A DNA stretch of 14,101 nt from CAZSGN01 sp964606415 (lineage in GTDB: Bacteria > Bacteroidota > Bacteroidia > Bacteroidales > JBBRXJ01), in NCBI GenBank assembly GCA_964606415.1, contig CAZSGN010000047.1, forward strand, positions 1 through 14,101, read 5' to 3'. Each line of letters opens with the position of its first letter. The stretch's first letter is position 1. The notes under the pieces are model-generated. The model searched no databases. It saw only the letters and a program-made list of their open reading frames with translations, and had not been told where the DNA came from. This document shows positions 13,897 through 14,101 of this stretch, piece after piece. Made by a program: the position numbers and the translations under genes.

Positions 13897-14101
13897 GGTA
13901 TGTTGGTATGTTGGTATGTTGGTATGTTGGTATGTTGGTATGTTGGTATGTTGGTATGAGGGTATGAGGGTATGAGGGTATGAAGGGATGGGGAGATGGG
14001 GAGATGAAGAGATGAAGAGATGAAGAGATGAAGAGATGAAAAGATGGGGAGATGAGGGAGATGGGAAGATGAGGGAGATGGGAAGATGGGAAGATGGGGG
14101 G
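13897..14101. repeat. C-free octamer repeat array upstream of the hox promoter
   Basis: Seven perfect units of GGTATGTT (13897-13952) pass into three GGTATGAG and one GGTATGAA (to 13984). Variants built on GGGAGATG and AAGAGATG follow to the window end, mostly keeping the 8-bp period. The plus strand has no C from 13874 onward. The last 56 bp have seven G-tracts of three or more separated by 4-7 bases. The array begins about 32 bp beyond the candidate hox -33 element, may continue past the window, and contains no gene. Confidence 0.9.

Noticed and set aside
13897..14101. CRISPR array
   Set aside because: The units are 8-bp tandem repeats with no unique spacers and gradual drift, and no cas genes are near.

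Overview
The window looks like chromosomal DNA from an anaerobic or facultatively anaerobic member of the Bacteroidota. The evidence is the AT-rich intergenic DNA, the absence of Shine-Dalgarno-like sites before most genes, promoter-like sequences of the Bacteroidota type (TTTG, about 20 bp, TAnnTTTG), a TonB-dependent outer-membrane receptor, and the family content. It is an assembled scaffold with one 100-N gap (5987-6086). The same 55 bp flank the gap on both sides, so the gap is probably an artefact and the true sequence is probably continuous.

The left part starts with a 3-phosphoglycerate dehydrogenase gene (serA, minus strand). Facing away from it is a plus-strand nickel cassette. It encodes the nickel sensor NikR with all four expected metal ligands, a TonB-dependent receptor, a secreted fusion of a nucleoside-hydrolase-like domain with an FmdE-like domain, and a polytopic permease with a histidine-rich loop. 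The last two genes overlap by 4 bp. Sites containing GTAACAC, the half-site reported for Geobacter NikR, lie in front of both nikR and the receptor gene. The cassette ends at a strong palindrome.

The right part runs on the minus strand. A six-gene operon, hoxF-hoxU-hoxY-hoxH-hoxW plus a dihydroorotate-dehydrogenase-like flavoprotein, encodes a soluble NAD-reducing [NiFe]-hydrogenase of the group 3d type (as in Ralstonia) and its endopeptidase. It ends at a stem-loop terminator. A TreT-like glycosyltransferase gene follows, convergent with the nickel cassette. Upstream of hoxF is a good promoter candidate. Beyond it, running off the window edge, is a C-free array of 8-bp repeats.

The simplest reading is that the nickel cassette supplies Ni2+ for the hydrogenase next to it. 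The most unusual part is the periplasmic nucleoside hydrolase-FmdE fusion between the receptor and the permease. It hints at processing or binding of a nickel-containing ligand, but that role is an inference. No hyp maturation genes, tRNAs, rRNAs, CRISPR arrays or transposases were seen.
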